Positions 62,034 through 64,000 of a stretch of 64,000 bases of DNA are shown here, piece by piece (position 1 is the first letter of the stretch; every line of letters begins with the position of its first letter). Made by a program: the position numbers and the translations under genes. Location of the stretch: NCBI GenBank assembly GCA_022836615.1, contig MU405243.1, forward strand, positions 62,001-126,000. The letters run 5' to 3'. This DNA comes from Annulohypoxylon bovei var. microspora. Its lineage: Eukaryota > Ascomycota > Sordariomycetes > Xylariales > Hypoxylaceae. The notes below the pieces were generated by a model. It saw only the letters and a program-made list of their open reading frames with translations. It was not told the origin of the DNA and did not search any database.

Positions 62034-62633
62034 TACTTTTGGCAAGATCACTACGTTCAGACCCTAGAGGTCGTCAGCTTGAGGAGGTTGGGTCATCAAC
62101 CATCTCTAAAATGACTTGATGAAGTGGGATGTTTTATGAAGGGAATCATGAACAGTCGATTATTTTATCTAGGAGACTTCAAGTGTCAGGTTAACGGAAC
62201 CAACTTACGCTCTTTTCATATTACAAATTGTTATGAATACCACATATGTGCATGTTATCTGTTTAAATAGATATTCGCTCGTCAATTTTGCTTAGTCATC
62301 CAAAAAAATACCCCTGAACCCCTGAACGGAAGGCGTAGTAGTGTTTGTCGAAGCGTCAGAATACTTAGACTTTCAAAAAGATCAATAATGTGAATATTAT
62401 TAGTTCAATGAGCTATTTGGATAGATTCGTACCTTTTGGTATGGAGAATGTCGTCTAGGTAAAGGCTTGGGTGATCGGTGACAATTTCAGGGGTAACCGC
62501 CAGGTGGCAAGATAATAGAATAGAGTAGTAAATCGTATCTTAGGTATCAAGCATCTTGTTCGCTAAATATGGTCAAGGGTATATCTACATATGTACGTGA
62601 CACGATGTAACAGAAAAACTGGATTCCAGCCCT
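62034..62633. other. Convergent intergenic region
   Basis: Between the disrupted synthase (+) and the zinc-finger gene (-). No gene seen. Confidence 0.5.
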
Positions 62634-64000
62634 TCAGGAACCATCCCCCGGCCCAGGAAGGTCAATCATACATGCGCTCTCAAGCGCATTTATCCACTTG
62701 CCCAGAGTAGCAGCGTGCACGTGCTTCAGATGTTGGCGGAAATGGTCCGCCCGATAAAACATCTTCGACGAGTTACACTCTCCGAACTTATGGGTTTCTC
62801 TCACGTGGTTGAGCCTTTTGTCCCAGTCCTGCTCGGTGGCGTGCATACCTATCATGCCCCCTCCGCTGCGAGGGAAATCCTCTCCGCAGTATCCGCAAGT
62901 GTCAGCTACGCCCGGTTGGCTGACGCTTTCTTGGAATAGGTTGGTTTTGATGTTTAGTATGTGCGAGCACGACCAAGCGTGCCGTCGCACGTGAAGACTG
63001 TTCTGGTGGCGCTCGGCTTCGTTCTTTGACTTGAAGCGGTTGCCGCAGAAACTGCATTCGTATTGTTTCTCAGCCTCATGAGCACTGCGAGTCCATCAGT
63101 ATACCCTTGGAAATAGTAGAGTTCAAGAAGCAAGATTGAGAGGGGCCTCTTACCTTAGTTCTTCCATGGTTTCGAATCTCTTAGGCTTCTTAGGGCAACA
63201 TTCGCAAAGGAATGTTCCCTGGAGACCGCTCTTAGAGGTGTTCCTGGCTGGCCGTCGTTTATTTAGCGTCCTAGGTAGTTCGAGGAAACTCTCGGTGCTG
63301 CTTTTATAGTGCAATGAGGGCATATGTCCTTTTGAAGGGCTTAGATAGTCAAGTTTGTCTCGAGGGTTCGGAGGGCTGGTTCCAAATAACCCGGCCATTT
63401 CTGCTAGGCTGTCCCCACTATCATTCCACCTAGTCGAGCTACTGGTGCCGTACGCGAACGAATAAGCAGGGGACATCGGAGACCCTGGGCTTGCTATGGA
63501 TAAGCCTCGGCTTCGAATGTCTCTGCCGTCCAGCATGCTAGAAGAACTTCCGTTACGTCGGATGAATCCCATCTCTTCTAACGGAGATCCTGCGCGCCGT
63601 TTTGCGCCGGACCTGGTTCTCACTGGAACTGAAAACTTACGTTCATAAACCTTCCGTGATTGAGAAATCGACGTCTTCGGGTTTAAAGGGACGTGACCTT
63701 CGAGGTCATCGTTTCCGAGACTTGGTACGGGTGGTATCGGTAAACCTCCTTTCGAGATGCCAATTGAGGATGCGTCTATATCATAATATAGACTCTTCAG
63801 AAAATCGATAGAGTTGCCAGTGTTAAATTCCCACTGTTCGCTGAGGGCCTTTTGAGCCAGTCGATAGTATTTGACAAGCCTTAAGTCCATGTTAGGGGGC
63901 TCTTCTTCAAGGGACCACGTTGAAATTAGGGGATCGAATGAAGTGGACGTCGCGTCGAATAGATCTAACGCAAGTAGAAGGTAATTTGAGCAGGCGCTTT
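62634..64000 (-). CDS. C2H2-type zinc finger protein, 5' end beyond the window
   Basis: Exons 63154-64000 (open to the window edge) and 62634-63084, joined by a 69-nt intron (GTAAGA donor, TCGCAG acceptor, AGT Ser restored). There is an ATG at 63890, but the frame stays open upstream with protein-like sequence (FDPLISTWSLEEEPPN), so the true start probably lies outside. Ser/Pro-rich sequence leads to fingers near the C terminus: CECCPKKPKRF...H, CSFCGNRFKSKNEAERHQNSLH and CGYCGEDF...H...H, then FYRADHFRQHLKHVH. This layout is common in fungal nuclear proteins with clustered C2H2 fingers. DNA binding is inferred; the target is unknown. Confidence 0.8.

Overview
The window is nuclear DNA of a filamentous ascomycete (Pezizomycotina, most likely a sordariomycete). 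The evidence is genes with short 50-100 nt introns with GTRNGT-like donors and CTAAC-like branch sites, a fused three-domain HIS4, a single-chain urease, an NLR-type NACHT/ankyrin protein, and an A+T-rich transposon island with the footprint of repeat-induced point mutation (RIP). Intergenic DNA is sprinkled with TACCTAGGTA-type palindromes. The sequence is draft quality: a 10-N gap sits in a G homopolymer near 38 kb. Gene models below were built by hand from splice signals, reading frame and family conservation.

Layout. 0-12.5 kb holds an HMG-box protein (+), urease (-) and the SAGA subunit Ada3/Ngg1 (-). 13.5-22.5 kb is a degraded locus. A DNA transposon (62-bp terminal inverted repeats, TA target duplication, about 2.3 kb of its own) is split by a 5.6-kb Ty3/gypsy chromovirus-type retrotransposon. 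The composite sits inside what looks like an intron of a dying, unrecognised gene. 24-30 kb is gene-poor: a small gene related to that dying gene, a pair of GC hairpins, a Tri3/condensation-type acyltransferase and a small Cys-rich protein. 30-37 kb holds LYS1 (+), CMC1 (-) and a large membrane-anchored FN3/coiled-coil protein (-). 37-40 kb is an intergenic stretch with the assembly gap. 40-53.3 kb is dense with lipin/PAH1 (+), TAF9 (-), HIS4 (+), a gamma-glutamylcyclotransferase-like protein (+), and a divergent pair of an eight-exon MFS permease (-) and an alpha/beta hydrolase (+). 53.9-60.6 kb is a giant NACHT-ankyrin NLR. 61-64 kb holds a disrupted phosphosulfolactate-synthase-family gene (+) and a C2H2 protein (-) that runs off the window.

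How the genes work together. Most are unlinked housekeeping genes: lysine and histidine synthesis, urea use, phosphatidate phosphatase, cytochrome oxidase assembly, TFIID/SAGA. Ada3 and TAF9 belong to the same SAGA co-activator in known fungi but are 31 kb apart here. The one pair that looks functionally linked is the permease/hydrolase pair, which shares a promoter carrying two copies of an 11-bp inverted repeat. The most unusual material is the transposon-split gene with its possible relative on the other side of the island, the shared-promoter operator pair, and the broken synthase gene.
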